Assembly (NCBI GenBank): GCA_003500955.1 | Contig: DNQP01000043.1 | Coordinates: 2,864 to 18,882, forward strand | DNA: 16,019 nt | Direction of reading: 5' to 3' | Source of the DNA: Curvibacter sp. | Lineage (GTDB): Bacteria; Pseudomonadota; Gammaproteobacteria; Burkholderiales; Burkholderiaceae_C | Part shown: piece by piece, positions 6,628 to 14,855 of the stretch | How positions within the stretch are numbered: position 1 is the first letter of the stretch | Layout: the number at the start of each line of letters is the position of its first letter | Position numbers and translations under genes: made by a program | Notes under the pieces: model-generated | Seen by the model: the letters and a program-made list of their open reading frames with translations, nothing else | Told to the model about the DNA's origin: nothing | Databases searched by the model: none

Positions 6628-7625
6628 AGCACCCGGCCTCCGCGCTCGGTTTCGGTTTGCTGCTGCTCTCGGCACTGCTGCTGGCCCTGGGCGGCAGCGT
6701 GGGCAGCACGGGTTTCGAGAGCGTGTTGCGCGCCGCGCAGGATCCGGTGTCGGCGCAGATCGTCTGGGAGATCCGCCTGCCGCGCACCCTGGGCGCCTGG
6801 CTGGCCGGTGCCTTGCTGGGCCTGGCCGGCGCCGTGGCGCAGGGGCTGTTCCGCAACCCGCTGGCCGATCCCTTTCTGCTCGGCAGCGCCTCGGGCGCCT
6901 CGCTGGGCGTGGCCTCGGCCATGGCCCTGCTCGGCGTCTCGCCCTCGGCCGTGGCCTGGGTCACGCGCCTGGGACTCACGGGTGCGGCCTTTCTGGGTGC
7001 GGTGCTGGCCGTGCTGCTCACGCTGCAGCTCGCGCGCGGCGTGCAGCACACGCTGCGCCTGCTGCTGGCCGGTGTCATCGTCGGTGTGGTGCTTGGCGCG
7101 GCCAAGGATCTGGTCACGCTGGCCGCGCCCGACATCGTGCCCGCCATGCTGGGCTTCAACCTGGGCAGCGCGAGCTTTGTGGGCTGGTCGGCCTGCGCGC
7201 TCATGGCCGGCGTCGGCGCGCTGTTCGCACTGGCCGCCTGGGCCTGCGCCCGTGCGCTCGACGGCCTGAGTCTGGGTGAAGCCACGGCTGCCAGCCTGGG
7301 CCTGCCGCTAGCGCCGATGCGCGTGGTGCTGGTGGCCGTGCTCGCGCTGGCCACGGGCACGGCCGTGGCCCAGACCGGGCTCATCGCCTTCGTGGGCCTG
7401 GCCGCGCCGCACCTGGTGCGCTCCATCGTCAAGACCACACATGGGCGTCTCGTGCTGCTGGCCGCGCTCATGGGCGGCCTGCTGCTCATGGCGGCCGACA
7501 TCCTGGCGCGCTGGCTCATCGCGCCGCAAGAACTGCCCGTGGGCGTGCTCACGGCTGTGCTCGGCGGCAGCTACCTGCTGTGGCTCATGCACCGGCGCAC
7601 GAGTGGCAGCGGAGGGGTGGTATGA
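6624..7625 (+). CDS. btuC: Vitamin B12 ABC transporter permease BtuC (FecCD family)
   Basis: This 333-residue inner-membrane protein has about ten predicted transmembrane helices. The FecCD signature is present: an RLPRTLGAWLAGALLGLAGA helix, then QGLFRNPLADPFLLGSASGA around residues 73-92, and later GLIAFVGLAAPHLVR before the last helices, part of the region that docks onto the ATPase. Length equals the family norm (326 in E. coli BtuC). The ATG overlaps the btuF stop by four bases and its own stop overlaps the btuD ATG in the same way. Sequence alone does not separate B12 from siderophore permeases, but the riboswitch and neighbours do. Confidence 0.93.
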   Translation: MKHPASALGFGLLLLSALLLALGGSVGSTGFESVLRAAQDPVSAQIVWEIRLPRTLGAWLAGALLGLAGAVAQGLFRNPLADPFLLGSASGASLGVASAMALLGVSPSAVAWVTRLGLTGAAFLGAVLAVLLTLQLARGVQHTLRLLLAGVIVGVVLGAAKDLVTLAAPDIVPAMLGFNLGSASFVGWSACALMAGVGALFALAAWACARALDGLSLGEATAASLGLPLAPMRVVLVAVLALATGTAVAQTGLIAFVGLAAPHLVRSIVKTTHGRLVLLAALMGGLLLMAADILARWLIAPQELPVGVLTAVLGGSYLLWLMHRRTSGSGGVV

Positions 7626-8410
7626 ATCCGCTTCAGACGACAAACACACCGGCCCTGAGCGCCCGCGGCCTGAGCGCCACGCTGGGCCAGGTCGAAGTCC
7701 TGCACGACATCGACCTGGACCTGCCGGCCGCACGCTGGACCAGCATCGTCGGCCCCAACGGTGCCGGCAAATCCACCCTGCTCAAGGCCCTGGCCGGCCT
7801 GTTGCCGCAGGCGCGTGGCGAAGTGAAGCTGCAGGGCGACGTTCTGTCCACCGTGCCCGGCCGCCGGCGTGCCCAGCGCCTGGCCTGGCTGGGGCAGAAC
7901 GAAGGCGCCACCGACGACCTGCTGGCCTACGACGTGGCCATGCTGGGCCGACTGCCGCACCAGCCCTGGCTGGCGCCGCCCAGCACGGCCGACCACACAG
8001 CCGTGGAGCGCGCGTTGCGCGCCACCCAGGCCTGGGACTGGCGCGCACGGCCGCTAGGCCAGCTCTCGGGCGGCGAACGCCAGCGTGTGTTGCTCGCGCG
8101 TGCGCTGGCGGTCGAGGCACAGGTCTTGTTGATGGACGAACCCCTGGCCAACCTCGATCCGCCGCACCAGGTGGACTGGCTGCTGCTCGTGCGCGAGCTC
8201 GTGCGCCAGGGCTGCACCGTGGTCAGCGTGCTGCACGAGCTGCCGCTGGCCCTGCAGTCCGACGACCTGCTCATCATGGCCGCCGGCCGCGTCACCCACC
8301 ACGGGGCCTGCAGCGACCCGGCCACGCATCGCGCGCTCGAAGCCGTGTTCGACGGGCGCATCCACATCCAGCAGGTGGCGGGCAAGTGGCTGTCGCTGCC
8401 CAGAATTTGA
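7622..8410 (+). CDS. btuD: Vitamin B12 ABC transporter ATP-binding protein BtuD
   Basis: The 262-residue cytoplasmic ATPase has all ABC motifs in order: Walker A GPNGAGKS (44-51), signature LSGGERQ (148-154), Walker B VLLMDE (168-173) followed by the D-loop ANLD, and the switch His205 in VSVLHEL. It powers corrinoid import through BtuC. The ATG at 7622 overlaps the btuC stop and is preceded by a strong GGAGGGG four bases upstream. A longer in-frame reading from 7580 would sit inside btuC and is rejected. The next gene, cobO, begins nine bases after the stop. The closest family members are FecE/BtuD-type importers of metal chelates. Confidence 0.93.
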   Translation: MNPLQTTNTPALSARGLSATLGQVEVLHDIDLDLPAARWTSIVGPNGAGKSTLLKALAGLLPQARGEVKLQGDVLSTVPGRRRAQRLAWLGQNEGATDDLLAYDVAMLGRLPHQPWLAPPSTADHTAVERALRATQAWDWRARPLGQLSGGERQRVLLARALAVEAQVLLMDEPLANLDPPHQVDWLLLVRELVRQGCTVVSVLHELPLALQSDDLLIMAAGRVTHHGACSDPATHRALEAVFDGRIHIQQVAGKWLSLPRI

Positions 8411-8419
8411 GCACCCCTT

Positions 8420-8989
8420 ATGCAGATCGAAACACCCCCCAGCGAAAAACCTTATGAAAAACCCGAGGGCGAGCGTCGCGGCCTCGTCATCGTCAACACC
8501 GGCGACGGCAAGGGCAAAAGCACGGCGGCCTTCGGCCTGGCCCTGCGCGCGCACGGCCGCGGCAAGGCCTTGAAGATCTACCAGTTCATGAAGGTGCCCA
8601 CGGCGCGCTTTGGTGAACACCGCATATTCGAGCAGATCGGCATCCCCATCGAGGGCCTGGGCGACGGCTTCAGCTGGAAGAGCCAGGACCTGGAACACTC
8701 GGCCCAGCTCGCACGCGATGGCTGGGCCCGGGCAAGGGCGGCCATCCTCTCGGGTGAGTTTTTCCTCGTCGTGCTCGACGAGATCACCTACCCGCTGATC
8801 TACGGCTGGCTGCCGCTGGACGATGTGCTGGCCACCCTACGGGCCCGGCCCAAGGAGGTGCACGTGGTGCTCACGGGCCGGCGCTGCCCGCCCGAAATCA
8901 TCGAACTGGCCGACACCGTGACCGAGATGACCAAGATCAAGCACGCCTTCAACGCCGGCATCCCGGCCCAGCGGGGCATCGAAGACTGA
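8420..8989 (+). CDS. cobO: Cob(I)yrinic acid a,c-diamide adenosyltransferase
   Basis: This 189-residue enzyme (CobO/BtuR/CobA type) transfers the 5'-deoxyadenosyl group of ATP to Co(I) corrinoids. It acts on salvaged cobinamide and cobalamin as well as biosynthetic intermediates. A P-loop variant [10 protein letters not shown] (25-34), an FMKV segment, [10 protein letters not shown] (118-126), the [13 protein letters not shown] strand-loop (149-161) and [20 protein letters not shown] at the C-terminus are all diagnostic. Length matches E. coli BtuR (196). No good Shine-Dalgarno precedes the ATG at 8420, so translation may depend on ribosomes arriving from btuD nine bases away. Confidence 0.95.
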   Translation: MQIETPPSEKPYEKPEGERRGLVIVNTGDGKGKSTAAFGLALRAHGRGKALKIYQFMKVPTARFGEHRIFEQIGIPIEGLGDGFSWKSQDLEHSAQLARDGWARARAAILSGEFFLVVLDEITYPLIYGWLPLDDVLATLRARPKEVHVVLTGRRCPPEIIELADTVTEMTKIKHAFNAGIPAQRGIED

Positions 8990-8991
8990 CC

Positions 8992-9960
8992 GTGGATTCC
9001 TGCCCTCACGTCTGCGCCCTGGCCGGCGCCTTGTGGCTGGCCCTGCTGGTGGATCGCTGGCTCGGCGAGCCGCCGGTGCGCTGGCACCCCGTGGTGTGGA
9101 TGGGATCCTACCTAGGCTGGATCGGCCGACATATTGCGCCGCAACGCACGCAGGCCGGGCAGGGCGCGGACATCAGGCGTTTCGTACTCGGTGCGCTGGC
9201 CTGGAGTCTGGGCGCCATGGTGGTGGGGGCCTTGGCGTTCTTCGTCCAGCAAGGGCTGCTGTCCTGGCATGCACTGGCCGCTGTCGTGCTGCTGGGCCTG
9301 CTGCTCAAGCCTCTGCTGGCCTGGCGCATGTTGCGTGACGAGGTACAGGCGGTCGAGGCCGCCCTGCAGACCAGCCTGGAGAGCGGACGGGCACAGCTGG
9401 CACGTCTGGTCAGCCGCGACGTCAGCGCGCTGGACGAACAGCAGGTCCGTGAAAGCGCCATCGAATCGCTGGCCGAAAACCTCAACGACTCGCTGGTCGC
9501 GCCGCTGTTCTGGTTTGCGCTGCTGGGCCTGCCGGGTGCGGCGCTCTACCGTTATGCCAACACGGCCGACGCCATGTGGGGCTACCGCGGCCTGCGTGAG
9601 GGCCGCGACTGGACCTGGGCCGGCAAGTGGGCCGCGCGCGCGGACGATGTGTTGTCCTGGCTGCCGGCGCGCCTCACGGCGCTGCTGCTGGCGCTGGTGC
9701 GCGGCGGCCTGTCCTGGCGTGCCCTGCGCGCGCAGGCGCCGCGCACGCCTTCGCCCAACAGCGGCTGGCCCATGGCGGCCATGGCGCTGGCCCTCGACGT
9801 GCGCCTGGGCAAGCCCGGCGTCTATGTGCTGCACGAGGCCGGCCGTGCGCCGCGGGCCGCTGACTGTGCACGGGCCGTGCAGCTGGGCGAGCGGGCAGTC
9901 CTGTTGTTCGCGCTGCTGCTGGGCGTGGCGCTGCTCTTCGTGGGAGAGAATCCCGCATGA
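8992..9960 (+). CDS. cbiB: Adenosylcobinamide-phosphate synthase CbiB
   Basis: The 322-residue inner-membrane enzyme (also called CobD in the Pseudomonas scheme) joins adenosylcobyric acid to (R)-1-amino-2-propanol phosphate. Hallmarks are LLVDRWLGEPPVRWHPVVWMG (18-38), the acidic ESLAENLNDSLVAPL motif (158-172), YRYANTADAMWGY (186-198) and the ADDVLSWLPARLTALLLAL helix. Several hydrophobic segments, including a C-terminal one, agree with a four- to five-pass membrane protein. Translation starts at GTG 8992, two bases after the cobO stop. No other start preserves the conserved N-terminal DRWLGEP region. Its end overlaps the next gene by four bases. Confidence 0.93.
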   Translation: MDSCPHVCALAGALWLALLVDRWLGEPPVRWHPVVWMGSYLGWIGRHIAPQRTQAGQGADIRRFVLGALAWSLGAMVVGALAFFVQQGLLSWHALAAVVLLGLLLKPLLAWRMLRDEVQAVEAALQTSLESGRAQLARLVSRDVSALDEQQVRESAIESLAENLNDSLVAPLFWFALLGLPGAALYRYANTADAMWGYRGLREGRDWTWAGKWAARADDVLSWLPARLTALLLALVRGGLSWRALRAQAPRTPSPNSGWPMAAMALALDVRLGKPGVYVLHEAGRAPRAADCARAVQLGERAVLLFALLLGVALLFVGENPA

Positions 9961-10964
9961 TCACGCAGCAGCTGCATGGCGGCCCCGACGCACTCGGTGT
10001 GCCCACGCACGACTTTTCCACCAACAGCAATGCCTGCGGCCCCTGTCCCCAGGCCCTGGCCGCCCTGCAGGCGGCTGACGCTACCCATTACCCCGACCCT
10101 TCCTATGCCGCGTTGCGCGCGCAACTGGCCGACTGGCATGGCGTTGCGCCCGGCCGCGTGTTGCTGGCCGCGAGCGCCAGCGAGTTCATCCACCGCATCA
10201 GCGCCTGGGTGGCACAGCGCGGCCCGCGCAGCGTCTGGCTGCCCCAACACTGCTATGGCGACTACCCGGCGGCCGCGCTGGCCTGGGGGCTGCGGCAGGT
10301 GGAGGACGTGCACACGGCCAGCCTGGCCTGGGCCTGTGAACCTTCGAGCCCCCTGGGCCAGGCACAGGCCGAACTGCCGCAGCTGGTGCGTGCAGCGCCG
10401 CTGTGCGTGCTCGACCGTGCCTACGAGCCGCTGCGCCTGCAGGGCGAACCCAGCCTCAAACCCGAGGAGCTGGAGCAGGTCTGGCAACTCTGGACACCGA
10501 ACAAGGCCCTGGGTCTGACCGGCGTACGCGCCGCCTACGTGATCGCGCCACTGCAGGCCGAAGAGGCCGTGGCGCAGCTCGAAGCGCTGTGCCCCTCCTG
10601 GCCGCTGGGCGCGCATGGCGTGGCCTTGCTGCAGGCCTGGGTACGCGAAGACGTGCAGGCCTGGCTGCGCGCCAGCCTGGTTACGCTGCGGGCCTGGAAG
10701 GCGCGTCAGCTTGGTCTGTGCGCAACATTGGGCTGGCAGTGCTCACCCAGCCTGGCCAATTTCTTCTGCGCCCGCACCACCGTGCAGGGGCCGGCACTGG
10801 CCCTGGCCTTGCAGGCCCTGCGTGCGCAGGGCATCAAGCTGCGCGCGGCCGCGTCCTTCGGCCTGTCGGGCCAGGTGCGCCTGGGCGTGTTGCCACCCGC
10901 CTCGCAGGACGCACTGCGTTCCGCCTGGCAACAACTCATGCAGACCGGCGAGGTCCAGGCATGA
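9957..10964 (+). CDS. cobD: Threonine-phosphate decarboxylase, PLP-dependent
   Basis: This 335-residue fold-type I aminotransferase relative (CobD in Salmonella, CobC in Pseudomonas) should make (R)-1-amino-2-propanol phosphate from threonine phosphate for CbiB, its upstream neighbour. It begins with the family's HGG motif and FSTNSNACGPCP. YPDPSYAALR follows at 45-54, then the PLP-ring aspartate in VLDRAYEPL (Asp153) and the Schiff-base lysine in TPNKALGLTGVRAAY (Lys183, Arg191). The usual NPNNPTG loop reads CEPSSPLG (127-134), with Ser131 in place of the conserved asparagine, and the GNGS/GNGAxELI loop is AASASEFI. These changes suggest a betaproteobacterial variant rather than decay, since the ORF is intact. 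A GGGAGAG Shine-Dalgarno supports the ATG. Confidence 0.88.
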   Translation: MITQQLHGGPDALGVPTHDFSTNSNACGPCPQALAALQAADATHYPDPSYAALRAQLADWHGVAPGRVLLAASASEFIHRISAWVAQRGPRSVWLPQHCYGDYPAAALAWGLRQVEDVHTASLAWACEPSSPLGQAQAELPQLVRAAPLCVLDRAYEPLRLQGEPSLKPEELEQVWQLWTPNKALGLTGVRAAYVIAPLQAEEAVAQLEALCPSWPLGAHGVALLQAWVREDVQAWLRASLVTLRAWKARQLGLCATLGWQCSPSLANFFCARTTVQGPALALALQALRAQGIKLRAAASFGLSGQVRLGVLPPASQDALRSAWQQLMQTGEVQA

Positions 10965-12421
10965 GCGGCCCGCGTCGCGCCCGGGCCGTCATGGTGCTGG
11001 GCACCACCAGCGGGGCCGGCAAGAGCTGGCTGACCACGGCCCTGTGCCGCCATTACGCGCGCCAGGGCCTCAAGGTCGCGCCGTTCAAGGCGCAGAACAT
11101 GAGCAACAGCGCGCGCGTGGTGGTCGGCGGTGAAATCGGTTCGGCCCAGTACTTCCAGGCCCTGGCCGCACGCGCCGAGCCCGAGGTGCGCATGAACCCG
11201 CTGCTGCTCAAGCCCGAGCGCGACACGCACAGCCAGGTAGTGCTGCTGGGCCAGGTCGACGAAGCGCTGACGCGCATGGACTGGCGCGGCCGCAGCGCAA
11301 AGGTCTGGCCCACCGTAGCCCGCGCGCTCGACGAACTCATGGCCGATAACGACGTGGTGGTGATCGAAGGCGCGGGCTCGCCGGCCGAGATCAACCTCAT
11401 GGACAGCGACATCGTGAACCTGCGCGTGGCCCGCCATGCGAAGGCGCGCTGCCTGCTGGTCACCGATATCGACCGCGGCGGCGCCTTCGCCCATCTCTAC
11501 GGCACCTGGGCCCTGCTGCCCGAGGCCGACCGCGCGCTCATTCATGGTTTTGTGCTCAACAAATTCCGCGGTGACGCGGCGCTGCTGGCCCCCGGCCCGC
11601 AGCAGCTGCAGGAACTCACGGGCGTGCCCGTGGTGGCCACGCTGCCCATGTGGTGGCAGCACGGCCTCCCCGAAGAAGACGGCGTGTTCGATGATCGGCA
11701 TACCGGCAGCGGCGATGTCCACACGCGCATCGCCGTCGTCGCCTATCCGCGCATCAGCAACCTGGACGAACTCCAGCCGCTCAAGAACGTGCCCGGCGTG
11801 AGCCTGCGCTGGGCCCGCAGCCCGGCCGAGCTGCAAGGCGTGGACTGGATCATCCTGCCCGGCTCCAAGCACACGAGTGGTGATCTGGCCTGGCTGCGCA
11901 TGCAGGGCCTGGACCGGGCGATTGCCGTGCACGCGGCGCAGGGCAGGGCGGTGCTAGGCATCTGCGGTGGTCTGCAGATGTTGGGCGAGGCGCTGATCGA
12001 CACGCACGGCATCGACGACAACGCCCCCGGCCTGGGCCTGCTGCCCCTGGTCACCACCTTCGAGCCCGCCAAGACCGTGCAGCGCACCCGCGCGCGCTTC
12101 GCTGACGTGAGCGGACCCTGGGCCGCGCTCACACAACTCGCCGTGCAGGGCTACGAGATCCACCACGGCCAGACGGCCCAGCACCCGGCCATGGCCGCAC
12201 AGGGCGACGTGGCGCGCGAGCCCATGCCCGGCCTAGCCTGGCAGAACACCGACGGCAACGTGCTCGGTCTCTATCTGCACGGCCTGTTCGAAGACCCGGC
12301 CGTGCTGCAGGCACTGTTCGGCGCCCAGGTACCCACACTGGAATCCGTCTTCGAGCACCTGGCCGACTACATTGAAAAACATTTCGAGCCCGGTGTGCTC
12401 GACAACCTGATCCACACATGA
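10961..12421 (+). CDS. cobQ: Cobyric acid synthase (glutamine-hydrolysing)
   Basis: CobQ amidates positions b, d, e and g of adenosylcobyrinic acid a,c-diamide to give adenosylcobyric acid, using ATP and glutamine. The 486-residue protein has an N-terminal synthetase domain with P-loop GTTSGAGKS (14-22), FKAQNMSNSA (42-51) and the acidic GAGSPAEINL and VTDIDRGGAFA segments. A C-terminal class I glutamine amidotransferase domain follows, with nucleophile Cys335 in LGICGGLQMLG and histidines in GYEIHHGQT (398-405). Length fits the family (about 480-510). The ATG at 10961 overlaps the previous stop (ATGA) with GAGG seven bases upstream. A longer open frame starting at 10403 is a shadow of the preceding gene. 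The stop overlaps the cobT start. Confidence 0.95.
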   Translation: MSGPRRARAVMVLGTTSGAGKSWLTTALCRHYARQGLKVAPFKAQNMSNSARVVVGGEIGSAQYFQALAARAEPEVRMNPLLLKPERDTHSQVVLLGQVDEALTRMDWRGRSAKVWPTVARALDELMADNDVVVIEGAGSPAEINLMDSDIVNLRVARHAKARCLLVTDIDRGGAFAHLYGTWALLPEADRALIHGFVLNKFRGDAALLAPGPQQLQELTGVPVVATLPMWWQHGLPEEDGVFDDRHTGSGDVHTRIAVVAYPRISNLDELQPLKNVPGVSLRWARSPAELQGVDWIILPGSKHTSGDLAWLRMQGLDRAIAVHAAQGRAVLGICGGLQMLGEALIDTHGIDDNAPGLGLLPLVTTFEPAKTVQRTRARFADVSGPWAALTQLAVQGYEIHHGQTAQHPAMAAQGDVAREPMPGLAWQNTDGNVLGLYLHGLFEDPAVLQALFGAQVPTLESVFEHLADYIEKHFEPGVLDNLIHT

Positions 12422-13458
12422 ACTTCCAGATCCCACCCATCCCCGACCTGCACGATGCCACGCTGGCCCAGCGCCTGCAGCACAAGCTCGACCACAAGAC
12501 CAAGCCCCTGGGCTCGCTGGGCCGGCTCGAAGAACTGGCGCTGCGCGTCGGCCTCATCCTCGGCAGCGAAACACCCGAGCTGCTCGCGCCGCAGATGCTG
12601 GTCTGCGCGGGTGACCACGGCCTGGCCGCGCGCGGTGTCTCGGCCTTCCCGAGCGACGTGACCTGGCAGATGGTGGAGAACTTCCTGGCGGGCGGCGCCT
12701 GCGTCAGCGTGCTGGCACGCCAGCACGGCATCGCGCTCACCGTGGCGGACTGCGGGGTGCGGCATGACTTCGCCCCACGCCCCGGCCTGCTGGACTGCAA
12801 GATCGCACCGGGTACGGCCGACGCGATCAGCGGCCCGGCCATGACCGCGGCGCAGTGCGATCAGGCCCTGGCCAACGGCCTGCGCATCGTGCAGCAGCTG
12901 CCGGGCAACGCGTTGCTGCTCGGTGAGATGGGCATCGCCAACACCTCGGCGGCCTCGCTGCTGCTGGCGCGCCTGGCCAGCCTGGACATCGCCGATTGCA
13001 CGGGCGCGGGCACGGGCCTGGACGCCGAGGCGGTGGTCCGCAAGACCGCGGTGCTGCGCGAGGTGCTGCTCAAGCACCCGGCGGCGCGCACCCCGCTGGA
13101 GGCCCTGGCGGCCTTCGGTGGTTTCGAGATCGCCACGCTGGCCGGCGCGGTGCTGCAGGCCGCGAGCGAACGCCGTGTCATCGTGGTCGACGGCTTCATC
13201 GCCAGTAGCGCCGTGCTCGTGGCCGCGCGCCTGGCGCCGGCCGTGCTGCAACGCTGCGTCTTCGCCCACCGCTCGGGGGAGCGCGGCCATGCGCTGCTGC
13301 TGGCCCAGCTGCAGGCCCGGCCGCTGCTTGATCTGGGCCTGCGCCTCGGCGAAGGCTCGGGCGCCGCCCTGGCCTGGCCGCTGCTGGTCTCGGCCTGCGC
13401 CGTGCTGCGCGAGATGGCCAGCTTCGAATCCGCCGGCGTGTCGGAAAAATCCGCCTGA
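12418..13458 (+). CDS. cobT: Nicotinate-nucleotide:dimethylbenzimidazole phosphoribosyltransferase
   Basis: CobT transfers phosphoribose from nicotinate mononucleotide to 5,6-dimethylbenzimidazole to give alpha-ribazole phosphate, the lower-ligand half. The 346-residue protein shows KTKPLGSLGRLE (27-38), CAGDHGLAARGVSAFP (63-78), the GEMGIANTSAAS loop (169-180), TGAGTGLD (195-202) and LGLRLGEGSGAALA (306-319). In that last motif Glu312 corresponds to the catalytic glutamate of Salmonella CobT (Glu317). Length matches the family (about 350). The ATG overlaps the cobQ stop and lacks a clear Shine-Dalgarno, so coupling to cobQ translation is likely. Base specificity cannot be judged by eye. Confidence 0.96.
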   Translation: MNFQIPPIPDLHDATLAQRLQHKLDHKTKPLGSLGRLEELALRVGLILGSETPELLAPQMLVCAGDHGLAARGVSAFPSDVTWQMVENFLAGGACVSVLARQHGIALTVADCGVRHDFAPRPGLLDCKIAPGTADAISGPAMTAAQCDQALANGLRIVQQLPGNALLLGEMGIANTSAASLLLARLASLDIADCTGAGTGLDAEAVVRKTAVLREVLLKHPAARTPLEALAAFGGFEIATLAGAVLQAASERRVIVVDGFIASSAVLVAARLAPAVLQRCVFAHRSGERGHALLLAQLQARPLLDLGLRLGEGSGAALAWPLLVSACAVLREMASFESAGVSEKSA

Positions 13459-13460
13459 CG

Positions 13461-14267
13461 ATGCAGTTCATCCGTCACTACCTGCTGGCCCTGCAGTTCT
13501 TCACGCGCGTGCCCGTCACGGGACGGCTCGCGGACTGGGTGGGCTACAGCCCCGAGATGCTACGCCGGTCGGCCGCGCATTTCCCCGGCGTGGGCTGGCT
13601 GGTCGGCGGACTCGCGGCCTTGGTATATGCGGGCCTGGCCATGCTGCTGCCCGACGGTGGCTACACCCCCTTGCTGCTGGCCGTGCTCAGCACCGTGTTC
13701 ACCGTGCGGCTCACCGGTGCCTTCCACGAAGACGGCCTGGCCGACGTGGCCGATGGCCTGGGCGGCTCCTATGACAAGGAACGCGCGCTCGACATCATGA
13801 AGGACTCGCGCATCGGCGCCTATGGTGCGCTGGCCCTGGTGCTGGCGCTGCTGCTCAAGGTGACCCTGCTGGCCGTGCTGGGCGAGGCCGATGCGGCCCT
13901 GGCCTGCGGTGCGCTGTTCTTCGCCCACGTGCTCTCGCGCTTCCTACCGCTCGGGCTGATCCGCCTGCTGCCGCATGTGGGCGACACCGCGCGCTCCAAG
14001 TCCAAGCCGCTGGCGGACCAGATCAGCGGCGCGGGTCTGTTCGTCGCCGCGCTCTGGACCGCCGCTGCCGTGGCACTGGCCTTCTGGTGGCTGCCCGATG
14101 CGCGGCTCTGGGGTTGCGGTGCCATCGCGGCCGTGCTGGCCTGGCTCTGGATGTGGCGCTACTTTGCGCGGCGCCTGCAGGGCTACACGGGCGACTGCCT
14201 GGGCGCCACGCAGCAGGTGGGCGAGATCGCCATCTACTTCGGCCTCGCGGTCGCCTTGGCGCTGTGA
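13461..14267 (+). CDS. cobS: Adenosylcobinamide-GDP ribazoletransferase (cobalamin synthase)
   Basis: CobS joins adenosylcobinamide-GDP (from CobU) to alpha-ribazole or its phosphate (from CobT), in the inner membrane. The 268-residue protein has about six or seven hydrophobic segments, an N-terminal ALQFFTRVP (10-18), the metal-binding HEDGLADVADGLGG motif (89-102), DSRIGAYGALAL (115-126) and a C-terminal GYTGDCLGATQQVGE (241-255). All of these are family signatures. Length equals the norm (about 250). It starts two bases after the cobT stop without a strong Shine-Dalgarno and overlaps the following phosphatase by four bases (GTGA). Confidence 0.95.
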   Translation: MQFIRHYLLALQFFTRVPVTGRLADWVGYSPEMLRRSAAHFPGVGWLVGGLAALVYAGLAMLLPDGGYTPLLLAVLSTVFTVRLTGAFHEDGLADVADGLGGSYDKERALDIMKDSRIGAYGALALVLALLLKVTLLAVLGEADAALACGALFFAHVLSRFLPLGLIRLLPHVGDTARSKSKPLADQISGAGLFVAALWTAAAVALAFWWLPDARLWGCGAIAAVLAWLWMWRYFARRLQGYTGDCLGATQQVGEIAIYFGLAVALAL

Positions 14268-14809
14268 AACTCTGGCTGGTCCGGCACGCGCGCCCGCTGA
14301 TCGATGCCGGCATCTGCTACGGCGCCACCGACGTGCCGGCCGACGCCGGGCACACGCAGGCCACGGCTGCGCAGCTCGCGCCGCTGCTGCCGGCGGACCT
14401 CACGGTCTGGACCTCGCCGCTGCAACGCTGCAGCGTGCTGGCCGACCAGTTGCTCGCCCTGCGCCCGGATCTGCAGCTGCGCCCCGACGCCCGTCTGGCC
14501 GAGCTGGATTTCGGTTGCTGGGAAGGCCAGCGCTGGGACGCCATCCCGCGCACGGCCTACGACGACTGGACGGCGAACTTCGGCGCCGCGCGCTTCGGCG
14601 GCCGCGAAAGCGTCAACGAGCTGTTGCAACGCGTGGCCGCTGCGCGCGCCGAGGCACAGGCCCTGGGGCAGGACGCGGTCTGGGTCACACATGCCGGCGT
14701 GCTGCGCGCCCTGGCGCTCCTCGACCAGGGCCTGCGCACGCTCGACCAGGCGCCGCAGTGGCCGCAGGCCGTGGCGGGCTGGGGTGAGTGGCAGTTGCAG
14801 CACTGGTGA
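14264..14809 (+). CDS. cobC: Alpha-ribazole phosphatase, histidine phosphatase family
   Basis: This 181-residue phosphatase should remove the phosphate from alpha-ribazole 5'-phosphate or from adenosylcobalamin 5'-phosphate, the last step of nucleotide-loop assembly. The phosphohistidine motif LVRHARP (5-11, Arg7-His8) replaces the common RHG with RHA. SPLQRC (51-56, Arg54), LAELDFGCWEG (78-88, Glu80) and WVTHAGVLRAL (140-150, His143) complete the active site. The start is GTG at 14264, overlapping the cobS stop in a GTGA. Only this start puts the RHA motif next to the N-terminus as in all family members. It is the last gene of the B12 operon. Some relatives are general phosphoglycerate mutase-like enzymes, but context favours CobC. 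Confidence 0.9.
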   Translation: MKLWLVRHARPLIDAGICYGATDVPADAGHTQATAAQLAPLLPADLTVWTSPLQRCSVLADQLLALRPDLQLRPDARLAELDFGCWEGQRWDAIPRTAYDDWTANFGAARFGGRESVNELLQRVAAARAEAQALGQDAVWVTHAGVLRALALLDQGLRTLDQAPQWPQAVAGWGEWQLQHW

Positions 14810-14855
14810 AGCATCGTCGACCGGCGTGCCTCACTTGCGTTAACCTCGGGCCTGC

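Noticed and set aside
5293..6675. Long minus-strand ORF of 460 codons across cobU and btuF
   Set aside because: It is antisense to two genes with clear catalytic motifs and a signal peptide, its composition is the low-complexity Ala/Arg/Gly/Gln type expected from GC-rich antisense frames, and it has no recognisable domain.
10403..10960. In-frame upstream extension of cobQ
   Set aside because: It overlaps the PLP enzyme almost completely. CobQ homologues begin just before the P-loop, matching the ATG at 10961 with its own Shine-Dalgarno.
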